Notes: generated from the sequence alone by a model not told the origin. A DNA stretch of 52,449 nucleotides from Gammaproteobacteria bacterium (GCA_030831125.1 JAURLQ010000127.1:1-52449), one strand, 5' to 3'. Positions 16,648 to 26,593 are shown, counted from the stretch's first letter. Numbers and translations are program-made.

Positions 16648-17694
16648 TTGTCCTTGTCATCCCTGCTTTTCAGATTTTTCCGTTTCCTGCTGTTCCTGTT
16701 GCCGGCCGAGCTGTCCCATGATCTGGGGCTCAAGGGCCTTCGCCTGCTGCATCAGTTGGGGCTTTCAGGGCTGTTGAAGGCAGCAGCCCCTGCCTGTGGA
16801 GTTACATGTTTCGGGCTGCAGTTTGCCAATCCTGTGGGGCTTGCTGCCGGTCTGGACAAGAATGCGGACTATGTGGACGCGCTTGGTGCTCTGGGTTTCG
16901 GTTTCATCGAGGTTGGTACGGTTACGCCATTACCCCAGCCTGGCAACCCAAAACCCCGGTTGTTCCGCCTGCAGCAGGAGCGGGCCATCATCAACCGGAT
17001 GGGTTTCAACAACAAAGGGGTGGCACATCTGGTTGCCAGACTGCGGGAAAGAAGCTACCGCGGCATAGTGGGTGTAAATATCGGGAAGAATCTCACAACC
17101 AAAGTCGAAAATGCCGTGGATGATTATCTGATCTGTCTGCGGGAAGTCTATCAGGTAGCCGACTATGTGGTAGTAAATCTCAGTTCGCCGAATACCCCTG
17201 GTCTGCGTTCACTGCAGTTTGGCGAGCAGCTTGAGCGTTTACTGGCAACGCTGGTGCAGGAACGGACAAGACTTGTTGCAGAGCATGGTCGCAAGGTGCC
17301 GCTATTGCTGAAGATTGCCCCGGATCTCAGTGAGGCAGAAACCGCGTCGATTTCTGCTTCAGTAATTGCTGAGGGTTTTGATGGCATTATCGCCACCAAT
17401 ACCACGATATCGCGGGAAGGAGTGGAAAATTCCCCCTTTGCGGCGGAAGGCGGCGGACTCAGTGGTGCTCCGGTATTTCTGTCTTCTACTGCTGTATTGA
17501 AAAAACTGTCCGGCTTGAATGACAACAACCTGCCTCTGATCGGTGTAGGCGGCATCATGGAAGAGAATGATGCCCGACAAAAACTTGAAGCGGGTGCCAG
17601 TCTGCTGCAGGTCTACAGCGGTTTCATCTACCGCGGACCGGCACTGATAGACGATTGCATCAAGGCATACCGCACCAGGCATACCGATGTCTGA
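16648..17694 (+). CDS. pyrD: Dihydroorotate dehydrogenase, class 2 (quinone-linked)
   Basis: 348 aa from a TTG start; no ATG is available before the conserved region. The N-terminal hydrophobic helices (LLFRFFRFLLFLLPAEL) are the membrane-association domain of class 2 enzymes. NPVGLAAGLDKNAD (61-74), the catalytic serine loop NLSSPNTPGLR (177-187), KIAPDLS, ATNTTISR and GVGGI define the FMN-binding barrel. It oxidises dihydroorotate to orotate and passes electrons to quinone at the inner membrane, the fourth step of pyrimidine synthesis. A TATAGT at 16559-16564 is a possible -10 box. The stop overlaps the glutaredoxin-like gene by 8 bp. Confidence 0.96.
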   Translation: MSLSSLLFRFFRFLLFLLPAELSHDLGLKGLRLLHQLGLSGLLKAAAPACGVTCFGLQFANPVGLAAGLDKNADYVDALGALGFGFIEVGTVTPLPQPGNPKPRLFRLQQERAIINRMGFNNKGVAHLVARLRERSYRGIVGVNIGKNLTTKVENAVDDYLICLREVYQVADYVVVNLSSPNTPGLRSLQFGEQLERLLATLVQERTRLVAEHGRKVPLLLKIAPDLSEAETASISASVIAEGFDGIIATNTTISREGVENSPFAAEGGGLSGAPVFLSSTAVLKKLSGLNDNNLPLIGVGGIMEENDARQKLEAGASLLQVYSGFIYRGPALIDDCIKAYRTRHTDV

Positions 17695-17944
17695 GAGGGT
17701 ACTGTATCTGTATACATCACTTGGCTGTCATCTGTGCGAACAGGCCGAAGCCTTGCTCAGGGCCTTGCCAGCTGGAGCCTGCAGTGAGATCAGAGCGGAG
17801 GAAATTGGTGACTCGGATGATCTGATAGCGCGTTATGGCATCCGGATTCCGGTTGTGGCCTACAGTAGTGAACAGGGGGAATGGCGTGAGCTTGGCTGGC
17901 CCTTTGATGCAGCAATGCTGGCGGAATTTCTCGGCAAGGAATGA
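17687..17944 (+). CDS. Glutaredoxin-like (DUF836) protein
   Basis: 85 aa. The thioredoxin-fold start VLYLYTSLGCHLCEQAE carries a CxxC pair (Cys14, Cys17). A cis-proline follows in GIRIPVVAY, and GWPFDAAMLAEFL ends the fold. This matches the small glutaredoxin family found directly behind pyrD in many gammaproteobacteria. Thiol redox activity is likely, target unknown. Co-transcribed with pyrD by overlap. Confidence 0.85.
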   Translation: MSERVLYLYTSLGCHLCEQAEALLRALPAGACSEIRAEEIGDSDDLIARYGIRIPVVAYSSEQGEWRELGWPFDAAMLAEFLGKE

Positions 17945-17970
17945 ACTCTTGGAAGGGGGCAGGCTATCGA

Positions 17971-19018
17971 TCAGGCGTGATCGCAGCTGGATCCATGTTC
18001 AGAGCTGCAGCCCAGTTTGATGTGCCAGGGTTCGTAACGCACGCCATACTGGTTGGTGTCTGTGCAGCGGATATCAACATAACCAAGACTGATCAGACGT
18101 TCAAACTCCGGTGTATGTGAAAAATCAGCAGTGAAGTTCATCGCACCCAGTCCGATTTTGCCCACATCAAAGTCTCCTGCATTGTGGTAGGAATGACCCG
18201 GAGGGGCCAGCGATCGGGGTGCCTTTGACAGGTTGCCGTCTGACTGGAAAGCCTTGGCAAGAAACAAATGCATCTGTTTGACGTTGTTCCGGATACCGGA
18301 GGTAAGCAGCAACTGATTGCCAACATCGCGGCGAATCTGGTCGTAGTGATTCAGCGATTCTCCCTTGAGCAGATAATGGCCACTACCGTTGATCTTGGCC
18401 ACGCCTCTTGAGGAAATCCTGTGGTTCAGGTCTGGTGTGATCTTGGTGCCAAAAAAAACCGTATGCCGTGGCATCCGCATGGAAAATCTCATCGATGAAT
18501 TCCAGCTCTGCCTTTTCAAAAGCCCCGATGTCTTCATAGTTGCGGGCAAAGTAGAGCATTTCCTCAAAACCCAGCAAATTGAAGTTTGCATGACCAACGA
18601 AGTTCTGCACACGCTCAAGTCTGGCCAGGGTAGGCAGCAGGAGCAGGGAATTCTTTTCACTCAGATAGATGTCGGTGAGAAAGTCTGCGTCAAAATTACG
18701 GATTTTTTCGAGATAGGAGTCAACAGTTTCTTCCGGCAACTGCTCTACCATGTCCTGGATCTGTTCCTTCGTTCCAGATTCTCTCTCATTGTGACGAAAA
18801 GCCGGGTGTAGTTCGTTTTCCTGCAGCATGACCAGCTCGAATTCTTCCTGTGGCGTTGAATCCGCGAATTCCGGAAGGATTGAGGGCACTGGCTCATCGG
18901 GAAGGGTGGTTGGCTGGAGCGGGAGAGAGGCAGACTTTTGGGGCTGCAGGTATCTCGCTGTCAACAAACCCACACTACCGGTTGCGAGAATTGCCTGCAG
19001 GAAGGTTCTTTTTTTCAT
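17971..19018 (-). pseudogene. VanY-type D-Ala-D-Ala carboxypeptidase (M15B), frameshifted
   Basis: Two minus-strand frames together make one protein of about 348 aa. The first runs from ATG 19018 (signal sequence MKKRTFLQAILATGSVGLLTA) to ...DATAYGFF and ends off-frame at 18383. The second carries the catalytic part: SGIRNNVKQ, then HSYHNAGDFDVG and RYEPWHIKL, with the His, Asp and His expected to bind zinc in M15B peptidases. The frames meet at a T8 run (18458-18451); reading seven Ts joins them perfectly. Both halves look well conserved, so this is a very recent mutation, a base-calling error, or a slippery site. The product would trim peptidoglycan stem peptides in the periplasm. It lies 10 bp after tatD. 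Confidence 0.8.
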
Positions 19019-19028
19019 AAGCGGGCGA

Positions 19029-19829
19029 CTATAGCAAAGTTGGTATGCCGAAAAAATCCCCGGCATTGGTAGTTGTCTGTCTGGCAAGTTCCTCAGTGGA
19101 TAGCTGCAGGCATTGCGCCACCATCTGAAGTACCCACACCAGGTTCGCCGGAACATTCCTCCGACTCTTCGGTTTGGGGATGATAGTCCGGGGAAGCAGG
19201 TAAGGGCTATCAGTTTCAATCATCAGGCGATCTTTTGGTATGTCCTTCAACATTTCCGCCAAATGTATGCCCCTGCGCTCGTCACATACCCAACCGGTAA
19301 TGCCGATATGCATGTCCAGTGCCAGATAGTCTTCCAGCTCGTCACGGGTGCCGGTAAAACAATGGACCACAGCCCTCGAAAGACTGCTTCGATATTCGGT
19401 GAGTATCGGCAGAAAATCCACATGGGCATCACGCTGGTGCAAAAACACTGGTAGCCGGGTTTCAACTGCGAGCTCAAGCTGGGCACACAAGGCCGCCCGT
19501 TGCTGGTCACGTGGAGAAAAATCCCTATAGTAATCAAGACCGGTCTCGCCTACAGCCACAACATGATCAAGGGCCAGCAGGGTGCGCAGTGCGTCTGAAG
19601 TATCCTTGCGCCAGGAGGCCGCATCGTGCGGATGAACGCCGGCGGTACTGTAAAGTCGTGGATGCGTACTTGCCAGGGCAGAGGCTTTTTGACTCGCGTG
19701 CAAGCAGGTTCCTGTCAGGATCATGGCAACCAGGCCAGCTTCCCAGGCTGCTTCCAGGACGGCACTGCGGTCATGATCGAAACTTTCATGGCCAAGATTG
19801 ATTCCTATGTCTATCAGGGGCGCTCTCAT
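19029..19829 (-). CDS. tatD: TatD-family metal-dependent DNase
   Basis: 266 aa from ATG 19829; the frame extends 27 codons upstream without family similarity. The N-terminus LIDIGINLGHESFDHDR and the blocks STAGVHPHDA, AVGETGLDYYRDFSPRDQQ, HCFTGTRDELE, GITGWVCDERRG and LIETDSPYLLPR match true TatD rather than YcfH/TatD-like paralogues; ETDSPYLLP supplies metal ligands of the barrel. TatD is a cytoplasmic 3'-5' exonuclease linked to DNA repair and fragmentation. It probably shares a transcript with the broken VanY-type gene. Confidence 0.93.
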   Translation of the reverse strand: MRAPLIDIGINLGHESFDHDRSAVLEAAWEAGLVAMILTGTCLHASQKASALASTHPRLYSTAGVHPHDAASWRKDTSDALRTLLALDHVVAVGETGLDYYRDFSPRDQQRAALCAQLELAVETRLPVFLHQRDAHVDFLPILTEYRSSLSRAVVHCFTGTRDELEDYLALDMHIGITGWVCDERRGIHLAEMLKDIPKDRLMIETDSPYLLPRTIIPKPKSRRNVPANLVWVLQMVAQCLQLSTEELARQTTTNAGDFFGIPTLL

Positions 19830-19953
19830 GACTTTATCCGGGTACCCGGGTTTCTCCCGGAATTTACAGGGCCGTGATTCTAGCCCAGGCTCTCTACCGG
19901 TTTCCTTCATTGAATGTTGTAATGGTGCTCTATATTAAAATGGGTCAATATAG

Positions 19954-19982
19954 TTGTCCAATATACATGAGCACAGTATAAT
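19954..19982 (+). promoter_or_regulatory. Probable sigma-70 promoter of the aminotransferase gene
   Basis: TTGTCC (19954-19959), 17-bp spacer, TATAAT (19977-19982). The -35 box overlaps one of two direct CAATATA repeats (about 19945-19965), which might be an operator. Confidence 0.65.
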
Positions 19983-20029
19983 CGCCAACTTTCAAGATTC
20001 CATGCATATCAGGCTGGTGGGAAAAGCAA

Positions 20030-21064
20030 GTGGAAAAGAAAGATATCGACTGGAGCAAGCTGGGTTTCGAATACCGTAAAACGGATTACCGTTTTTCAGC
20101 CATCTGGGAAGAAGGCAGCTGGTCTGATGGTGAACTGGTAACGAGCGAATTCATCACTCTGCATGAAGGTTCCCCGGCCCTGCATTATGCCCAACAGTGT
20201 TTTGAAGGGCTCAAGGCCCAGACCGCCAAAGACGGCCAAATTCTGTTGTTCCGGCCGGAACTCAATTGCGAGCGCATGCAGAATACGGCTGCGCGACTTT
20301 CCATGCCTCAGGTCCCGCTGGAGCTCTTCCTGCATGGCGTGCGGGAAGCTGTCAGGGCCAATGCTGCATGGGTACCACCCTATGGCAGTGGTGCATCACT
20401 GTATATCAGACCCCTGTTGATTGGCGTTGGCCCAAATATGGGCCTCAGGCCTGCCAAAAAGTATGAATTCAGGGTGATGGTGACCCCGGTAGGGCCGTAC
20501 TACAAGAGCGCCGGACTGTCGCTCATATCCCTCGCTGTTTCGGATTTCGACCGCGCAGCACCTCATGGTACCGGGGATGTGAAGGCAGGAGCCAATTACC
20601 CGGGTGGTTTGTATGCCACACGCAAGGCACAGGAACTTGGCGCCAATGAGGCGCTTTATCTGGATGCGGCACAAAGAAGATATATAGAAGAAGCAGGATC
20701 TGCCAATATCCTGATCTCAATGGCAGGCAACAAACTGGTTACGCCGAAATCGGCCGCTATACTGCCAAGCATCACGCGCCGCTCCATCATGGATATTGCC
20801 AGGGTTGAACTGGGGATGGAAACGGAAGAAAGACCTATAGATCTGCGGGCAGAAGTTGATTCTTTCGAGGAAGTGGCAGCATGCGGCACGGCGGCAGTGC
20901 TCTCGCCCGTAGGCAAAATCTGGTTTGACAACAGTTGGCACACCTTTTACAACAAGGGTGAATCGGTTGGTCCTGTGATGCAGAATCTGTACGACATACT
21001 GTGCCAGATCCAGAAAGGGGAAAGGCAGGACAGCTTCGGCTGGACCTCTGCAGTAGCCCTTTGA
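20030..21064 (+). CDS. ilvE: Branched-chain amino-acid aminotransferase
   Basis: 344 aa from a GTG at 20030. It belongs to the fold-type IV aminotransferases of the eukaryote-like BCAT group: HYAQQCFEGLKAQ, RPELNCERMQNTAARL, YIRPLLIG, and VKAGANYPGGLYA, whose Lys185 should bind pyridoxal phosphate. EEAGSANIL and GTAAVLSPVG contact the cofactor phosphate and substrate. The enzyme interconverts leucine, isoleucine and valine with their keto acids in the cytoplasm. Monocistronic by context: tatD is divergent and topA is separated by a repeat-bearing gap. Confidence 0.95.
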   Translation: MEKKDIDWSKLGFEYRKTDYRFSAIWEEGSWSDGELVTSEFITLHEGSPALHYAQQCFEGLKAQTAKDGQILLFRPELNCERMQNTAARLSMPQVPLELFLHGVREAVRANAAWVPPYGSGASLYIRPLLIGVGPNMGLRPAKKYEFRVMVTPVGPYYKSAGLSLISLAVSDFDRAAPHGTGDVKAGANYPGGLYATRKAQELGANEALYLDAAQRRYIEEAGSANILISMAGNKLVTPKSAAILPSITRRSIMDIARVELGMETEERPIDLRAEVDSFEEVAACGTAAVLSPVGKIWFDNSWHTFYNKGESVGPVMQNLYDILCQIQKGERQDSFGWTSAVAL

Positions 21065-21105
21065 AAGTGTGGATTCATGGTTTAGGCACGATTTTGCCGA
21101 TTAGG

Positions 21106-21217
21106 AGTTGGTTCAACAGCAGTTACTTTCGCGACACGCCGTAAACCCATCCCTGGGGTCTCGGCTGCGGCATCCATGCCGCAGACGGTCGCTTGATTAA
21201 CTGCTGGTGAACCAACT
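21106..21217. repeat. Interspersed hairpin element, core type A, copy 1
   Basis: The outer arms 21106-21125 and 21198-21217 are inverted copies (19 of 20 match). GCGAC (21131-21135) and GTCGC (21188-21192) close the conserved core, which starts GACACGCCGTAAACCC and contains a palindrome CTGCGGCA/TGCCGCAG. The same core appears at about 26702-26760 and, inverted, at 47251-47312, each time between different arms. It fills the gap between ilvE and topA, which otherwise holds no gene. Confidence 0.85.
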
Positions 21218-21395
21218 ACAGCGCAGTGGCTGCTGAAAGGTGCAAATATTCGAACTGTGACAGTTTCGAAAATCAGGTAGCCTTTTCTTTTCCAGATTCC
21301 GGTGGTTTAATGCCCGCCTTTTTTCAGGCCAAGGAACCGGCCTGTCCGCTTGCCCCTGTTGGGCAAACAAATTTTTCTAGGAAAATCAGTCAGTA

Positions 21396-24044
21396 ATGGC
21401 AAAGAATCTCGTAATTGTAGAGTCCCCGGCCAAGGCCAAAACCATTAACAAATATCTGGGCAAAGACTTCGTGGTCAAGTCCAGCATTGGTCATATACGC
21501 GATTTGCCTGTTAGTGGCGGCGCAGACACAGTGGACGCCAAAGAGCGCGCCAGGAAGGCTGCAGAGACCCGCAAACTGAGCGCAGCCCAGAAAACTGCCC
21601 ACAAGATTCGCAAGGCCAAAGACCAACTTGTTGCCCGGATGGGAATCAATCCGGAGAAGGGCTGGAAGGCCACTTACCAGATTCTGCCCGGCAAGGAGAA
21701 AGTCGTCAGTGAGCTGAAAAAGCTGGCACAGACTTCCGATCGCATCTATCTCGCAACCGACCTTGACCGTGAGGGAGAGGCCATTGCCTGGCATCTGCGT
21801 GAAGCCATCGGGGGAGATGACGACAAGTACAAGCGAGTGGTATTCAACGAAATTACCAAAAAAGCCATTGAAGAGGCCTTTGCCGAACCGGGCGAGCTCG
21901 ACATGAAACATGTTGAGGCCCAACAAGCCCGACGTTTCCTCGACCGGGTTGTGGGTTTCATGGTGTCGCCTTTGCTTTGGGCCAAGGTGGCGCGTGGACT
22001 TTCTGCGGGTCGTGTGCAGTCTGTGGCAGTAAGACTGGTGGTGGAGCGGGAAGCTGAAATCAGGGCGTTTGTACCGGAAGAATACTGGGAGCTGTTTGCC
22101 AAACTTCTCAATCGTGCAGCGAAAGATGCGCTGCGCTTCCAGGTTATTCGCGAGAAAGGCAAGGAATTCAAACCCACGAACGAAGCCCGCACGCTAGCAG
22201 CAATTGCATTGCTGAAAGAAGCCACATTCAGGGTCAGTGCCCGTGAAGACAAACCGACCACATCAAAACCCAAAGCGCCATTCATCACTTCCACCCTGCA
22301 GCAGGCAGCCTCAACCCGGCTCGGCTTCAGTGTGAAGAAAACCATGATGATGGCCCAGCGACTCTATGAAGCCGGCCATATCACCTATATGCGAACCGAC
22401 TCCACGCATCTCAGTGCCGATGCCGTTTCTGCATGCAGAGACTACATCGAAAAGCAGTATGGCAAACCTTACCTGCCTGAAAAACCGCTCAGCTACAGCA
22501 GCAGGGAAGGGGCACAGGAAGCGCATGAAGCCATCAGGCCCTCTGACGTGAAAGTTACCGAGAATTCATCACTGCTTTCTGCTATGGAAAGGGATGCACA
22601 GCGTTTGTACAACCTGATCTGGCAGCAGTTTGTTGCCTGCCAGATGACCCCGGCACGTTACAAGAGTACCACTGCAGATGTGACTGCCGGAGATTTTGAG
22701 CTGCGCATCAAAGGCAGAATCATGGAGTTCGACGGCTATACCCGAGTATTTCCAGGCAACAAGGATGAAGACTTTATCCTCCCTGATATCAGGGTTGGCG
22801 ATGAACTCACTCTTGAGCAGCTTGATCCGGTACAGCATTTCACCAAACCACCAGCGCGTTATACCGAAGCCAGCCTGGTGAAAGAGCTTGAAAAACGCAG
22901 CATAGGCAGACCTTCCACCTATGCGGCAATCATTTCCACCATCCAGGATCGTGGTTATGTGAAACTGGAAAACCGCCGCTTCTATGCTCTGAAAATGGGC
23001 GACATCGTGACAGACCGACTGGTGGAAAATTTCCATGACCTGATGAATTACGACTTCACTGCCAACATGGAAGCCCGGCTTGATGATATTGCCCAGGGCA
23101 AACGAGAGTGGATCAGGGTGCTTGACGAGTTCTATGCCAATTTCACGGAACAACTTGAAAAGGCGAAAGCCGATGAAGATGGCATGCGTGCGAATGATCC
23201 CACTGAAACCGATATTCCGTGTCCACAGTGTGGCCGGAACATGCAGATCAGGACCGGAACCACAGGTGTTTTTCTGGGCTGTTCAGGTTACAGCCTGCCT
23301 CCGAAGGAACGCTGCAAATCCACCCTTAATCTGACCCCCGGTGATGAAGCCATCAGTGTGGATGCCGATGATGAAGCTGAATCGAGGCTGCTTATCAAGA
23401 AGCACAGATGTCGCATTTGTGATGCAGCCATGGATTCGTACCTGATTGATGAAACACGCAAGCTGCATGTTTGTGGTAACAATCCCGGTTGTGCGGGTTT
23501 TGAAGTAGAAACCGGTCGCTACAAGATCAAGGGCTACGATGGTCCAGTGATTGAATGTGACAAGTGCAGCAGCGAAATGCAGTTGAAGAACGGTCGTTTT
23601 GGAAAGTATTTCGGCTGCACCAATGCCGGATGCAAGAACACCCGCAAGCTGCTTCGTAATGGTGAGGCAGCGCCACCAAAAATGGATCCGGTGCCAATGC
23701 CGGAGCTGCTTTGCCAGAAGGTTGATGATCACTATGTTTTGCGTGATGGCGCTTCAGGCCTTTTCCTGGCTGCCAGCAAGTTTCCGCGCAATCGCGAAAC
23801 GCGGGCCCCTCTGGTCAGCGAGTTGTTGTCCCACAAGTCGGAAATCGATCCGAAATACCACTATTTGCTGAAGGCTCCTGTAAAGGACCCCGATGGCAAT
23901 CCGAGTGTGTTGAGGTTCAGTCGCAAAACCCGTGAGCAGTATGTGCAGAGCGAGGAAGACGGAAAGGCTACCGGCTGGTCTGCTTTTTATGAAGGCGGCA
24001 AGTGGGTTGAAAGGCAAACCAAAGGCAAGTCTGCCAAGGCCTGA
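21396..24044 (+). CDS. topA: DNA topoisomerase I
   Basis: 882 aa. The TOPRIM domain opens [19 protein letters not shown] and includes [15 protein letters not shown], with its metal-binding DxD and Glu. The catalytic tyrosine is Tyr331 in [14 protein letters not shown]. The C-terminal third carries cysteine clusters: CPQCGRNM...C, CRICDAAM...CGNNPGC and CDKCSSEM...CTNAGC, the zinc-ribbon repeats of the proteobacterial enzyme. It relaxes negative supercoils by cutting one DNA strand. The length is in the normal range of 860-890 aa. The upstream gap carries hairpin copy 1; the downstream gap carries the long B-type hairpin. Confidence 0.98.
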   Translation: MAKNLVIVESPAKAKTINKYLGKDFVVKSSIGHIRDLPVSGGADTVDAKERARKAAETRKLSAAQKTAHKIRKAKDQLVARMGINPEKGWKATYQILPGKEKVVSELKKLAQTSDRIYLATDLDREGEAIAWHLREAIGGDDDKYKRVVFNEITKKAIEEAFAEPGELDMKHVEAQQARRFLDRVVGFMVSPLLWAKVARGLSAGRVQSVAVRLVVEREAEIRAFVPEEYWELFAKLLNRAAKDALRFQVIREKGKEFKPTNEARTLAAIALLKEATFRVSAREDKPTTSKPKAPFITSTLQQAASTRLGFSVKKTMMMAQRLYEAGHITYMRTDSTHLSADAVSACRDYIEKQYGKPYLPEKPLSYSSREGAQEAHEAIRPSDVKVTENSSLLSAMERDAQRLYNLIWQQFVACQMTPARYKSTTADVTAGDFELRIKGRIMEFDGYTRVFPGNKDEDFILPDIRVGDELTLEQLDPVQHFTKPPARYTEASLVKELEKRSIGRPSTYAAIISTIQDRGYVKLENRRFYALKMGDIVTDRLVENFHDLMNYDFTANMEARLDDIAQGKREWIRVLDEFYANFTEQLEKAKADEDGMRANDPTETDIPCPQCGRNMQIRTGTTGVFLGCSGYSLPPKERCKSTLNLTPGDEAISVDADDEAESRLLIKKHRCRICDAAMDSYLIDETRKLHVCGNNPGCAGFEVETGRYKIKGYDGPVIECDKCSSEMQLKNGRFGKYFGCTNAGCKNTRKLLRNGEAAPPKMDPVPMPELLCQKVDDHYVLRDGASGLFLAASKFPRNRETRAPLVSELLSHKSEIDPKYHYLLKAPVKDPDGNPSVLRFSRKTREQYVQSEEDGKATGWSAFYEGGKWVERQTKGKSAKA

Positions 24045-24061
24045 TATCGAAACTCTCTGGC

Positions 24062-24301
24062 AAGCCGGGTGCCACTCAATTCGGACTTTGTTCGGGAGAC
24101 CCAATCAAACAGCAGGGACATCCGGGGCCACTGCAATTCACAGAACAACGGGGTGTTCGGAGTGAGGAGCGTGAGCGAGCGAACCCGCAACACCCTGGTG
24201 TTCGTTTCCAAATCGGTTTGATTGGATGTCCCAAACCGGAATTCTGGAGTTTACAAAGCCTTCCAGCACACACACTCTACATGCTCAGTGGCACCCGGCT
24301 T
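24062..24301. repeat. Large nested inverted repeat with core type B
   Basis: The outer arms AAGCCGGGTGCCACT (24062-24076) and its complement (24287-24301) match perfectly over 15 bp. A second pair, 24094-24109 and 24217-24232, matches 14 of 16. In the middle GGGTGTT/AACACCC brackets the core GTGAGGAGCGTGAGCGAGCG. A second GGGACATCC (about 24115-24123) can compete for the same right arm. It occupies the whole topA-aroG gap, where transcription converges. Confidence 0.75.
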
Positions 24302-24361
24302 CCCGGAGTGAGTCAGCCTGAAAGACCTCGGTTTATGGGTATACTGAAGAACCTTGTCTGA

Positions 24362-25435
24362 CTATTCCTGACGAGTCGGCAGCACTTTCAAAAGTTGTTG
24401 ATGTGCTTCCCGGATAATCTGCGCCGTAGTTTCCCAATCTATACATCCGTCCGTTACAGAAACACCATACTTCAGATCAGCAAGATTGGCAGGGATATCC
24501 TGGCGGCCGGCGTTGATGTTGCTCTCCAGCATCATGCCGATTATCGACTTGTTGCCCGCCACGATCTGGTCAATGACATCCCTGAAAACAGCAGGCTGGT
24601 TTTCCGGCTTTTTCAGTGAATTGGCATGACTGCAGTCAACCATGATGTTGGAAGTTACTCCGGATTTTGCACACTGCGCCTCGCAGGCAGCAATGCTCCC
24701 GGCATCGTAATTGGTGATTCCATTGCCACCACGCAACACGATATGGGCATAGGGGTTGCCTTTGGTGTGGATGATTGACACCTGACCCTGCGGATCAATG
24801 CCCAGAAAACGATGCGGACTGACGACCGCCTTGAGTGCATTGATGGCCACTTCCAGTCCGCCATCGGTACCATTCTTGAAGCCCACAGGAGAACTCAGAC
24901 CACTCGACATTTCCCGGTGGGTTTGCGATTCGGTTGTGCGCGCACCAATAGCCGACCACGTTATTATGTCGTGCAGGTACTGTGGTGAAATCGGATCAAG
25001 TGCTTCGGTGGAAGTCGGCAGTCCCATGGCGCTGAGCTTGAGCAACAGGCGACGACCGGTGTGTAGTCCTTTTTCTATCCTGAAGCTGTCGTTGAGCTCG
25101 GGATCGTTGATCAGGCCTTTCCAGCCGGTGGAAGTACGGGGTTTCTCGAAATAGACACGCATGACAAGAACAAGCGTTTCGCTCACTTCATCAGCCAGCT
25201 GTTTCAGTCTTTCAGCATATTCAAGTGCAGCAACGACATCATGGATGGAGCAGGGGCCGACCACGATGAACAATCTGTGGTCCTTGCGATCAAGGATGTC
25301 GCGAATAAGCTGACGATTCTGCCTGACATGCTCCAGGGTATTACCGAACAGCGGTAAACGCTCTTTCAGTTGCTCAGGCGTGATCAAAGGTTGGTAGGCC
25401 GCGATATTGACGTTTTCTGTGCTGCTCTGGGTCAT
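24362..25435 (-). CDS. 3-deoxy-7-phosphoheptulonate (DAHP) synthase, type I alpha
   Basis: 357 aa, full length for AroF/AroG/AroH enzymes. VVGPCSIHD (58-66) carries the metal-binding Cys62, KPRTSTGWKGLINDP binds phosphoenolpyruvate, GARTTESQTHREM and GFKNGTDG line the active site, and VDCSHANS supplies a histidine ligand. It condenses PEP with erythrose-4-phosphate, the entry step of the shikimate pathway. The feedback type (Phe, Tyr or Trp) cannot be read safely. A TATAAT on the minus strand at 25473-25468 is a likely -10 box, about 33 bp before the start codon; no operator is recognised. Confidence 0.95.
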   Translation of the reverse strand: MTQSSTENVNIAAYQPLITPEQLKERLPLFGNTLEHVRQNRQLIRDILDRKDHRLFIVVGPCSIHDVVAALEYAERLKQLADEVSETLVLVMRVYFEKPRTSTGWKGLINDPELNDSFRIEKGLHTGRRLLLKLSAMGLPTSTEALDPISPQYLHDIITWSAIGARTTESQTHREMSSGLSSPVGFKNGTDGGLEVAINALKAVVSPHRFLGIDPQGQVSIIHTKGNPYAHIVLRGGNGITNYDAGSIAACEAQCAKSGVTSNIMVDCSHANSLKKPENQPAVFRDVIDQIVAGNKSIIGMMLESNINAGRQDIPANLADLKYGVSVTDGCIDWETTAQIIREAHQQLLKVLPTRQE

Positions 25436-25594
25436 GGTGTCTGCTGCTGGTGCGTAAAATGCGGGGCATTATACAGAGGAGACTCTTCCGAAGACAGGAA
25501 CAGATACAACGGCGAGTTTCCTGCGCTAAAAGCAAAACCTGCCCGGAGGCAGGAGGGTGATGATTCCAGTCTGAATATCGCGGCTTACTGCAAA

Positions 25595-26479
25595 TTACAC
25601 CCGCATCACATCAAAGCAGTTGGCAAGGCTCAGAATGGGATTGCGGCCTGGTGTCGGCATCCACTCATGGGCCACATACCCGTCGTAACCTGAATCGGCA
25701 ATGGCCTGCGCGATAAAGCGGTAGTTGAGCTCCTGATCGTCCCGGTCGATTTCACCACGTGTGGGTACACCGGCAACATGCATGTGACAGATGTATTCAA
25801 GATTGTCGCGCATGTTACGGACCACATCGCCGTCGGAGATCTGCACATGGTAGAAGTCGTAGACAATCTTGATGCGGGAAGAGCCGGTCCCCTTGCAGAC
25901 ATCCCAGCCCCATTGCAGCTTGTCGAACATCTGGTCTGTACGGTTGTCTTTTTCAACCTTGGAGTTGGTGATTTCCATACACACATTGATGCCTTTTTCT
26001 TCGGCATAGGGGGCAACCCTGCTCAGTATTGCAATGGCATGGTCACGACCTTCCTCGCGTGACATTCCCCTGCGTTCACCAGGCATGCCAATGAGATTGG
26101 GACAGCCGACTTCCACACACATGTCTATGCCTTTCAAGGTTTCCTCATAGATTTTGTCGTGGATTTCACGTCGGACAAAGCCATCGACAAAAGAGGTGCC
26201 GGTGCCGGTCATCAGGCTGGGGGCAAGACCATAGTCCTGCAGGATCGGGATTTGTGCACGCTGGGGCAGGTCAACACCGGAAAAACCCACGTACGCGAGC
26301 AGTTCGCAGCGTTCTTCATAGCTCAGACCCGAAGTGCCAAGTGGCTGGGGCATGATGGTCTGTTTGATGCGGCCTTCACGGACCGGGGAACCTTCTTCTG
26401 CGGCCCTGACGAGACTGGCCATGAAGGGGCTGGCGGAAGCGGCAGCCAACAGTTTGCGGCGGGAGATTGAGATGCTCAT
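25595..26479 (-). CDS. Tat-exported xylose-isomerase-like TIM-barrel protein (hydroxypyruvate isomerase-like)
   Basis: 294 aa from ATG 26479, chosen for AGGGG 8 bp upstream; it opens directly with a twin-arginine signal (SISRRKLLAAASASPFMASL) and cleavage near VRAAEE. The rest is an AP-endonuclease-2/xylose-isomerase-like barrel. Likely metal ligands are Glu in CMEITNSK, Asp and His in VYDFYHVQ, His in CHMHVAG and Glu in AHEWMPT, as in hydroxypyruvate isomerase and sugar epimerases. Tat export implies folding with metal in the cytoplasm before release to the periplasm. The substrate is unknown and no sugar operon surrounds it. Confidence 0.8.
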   Translation of the reverse strand: MSISISRRKLLAAASASPFMASLVRAAEEGSPVREGRIKQTIMPQPLGTSGLSYEERCELLAYVGFSGVDLPQRAQIPILQDYGLAPSLMTGTGTSFVDGFVRREIHDKIYEETLKGIDMCVEVGCPNLIGMPGERRGMSREEGRDHAIAILSRVAPYAEEKGINVCMEITNSKVEKDNRTDQMFDKLQWGWDVCKGTGSSRIKIVYDFYHVQISDGDVVRNMRDNLEYICHMHVAGVPTRGEIDRDDQELNYRFIAQAIADSGYDGYVAHEWMPTPGRNPILSLANCFDVMRV

Positions 26480-26593
26480 GGATTTACCCCTTTGCTGATC
26501 AGGCTCGATACGGCCATTTGGCAGAAGAGGATAATCATCCGGCAGGACAAAGTCCATCAAGGTTGTAATTTGCTGTTGGTTCGATTACAGCTA

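Noticed and set aside
21106-21217. Possible insertion sequence or MITE at the type A elements
   Set aside because: No target duplication is evident, no transposase lies in the window, and the inverted ends differ between copies.
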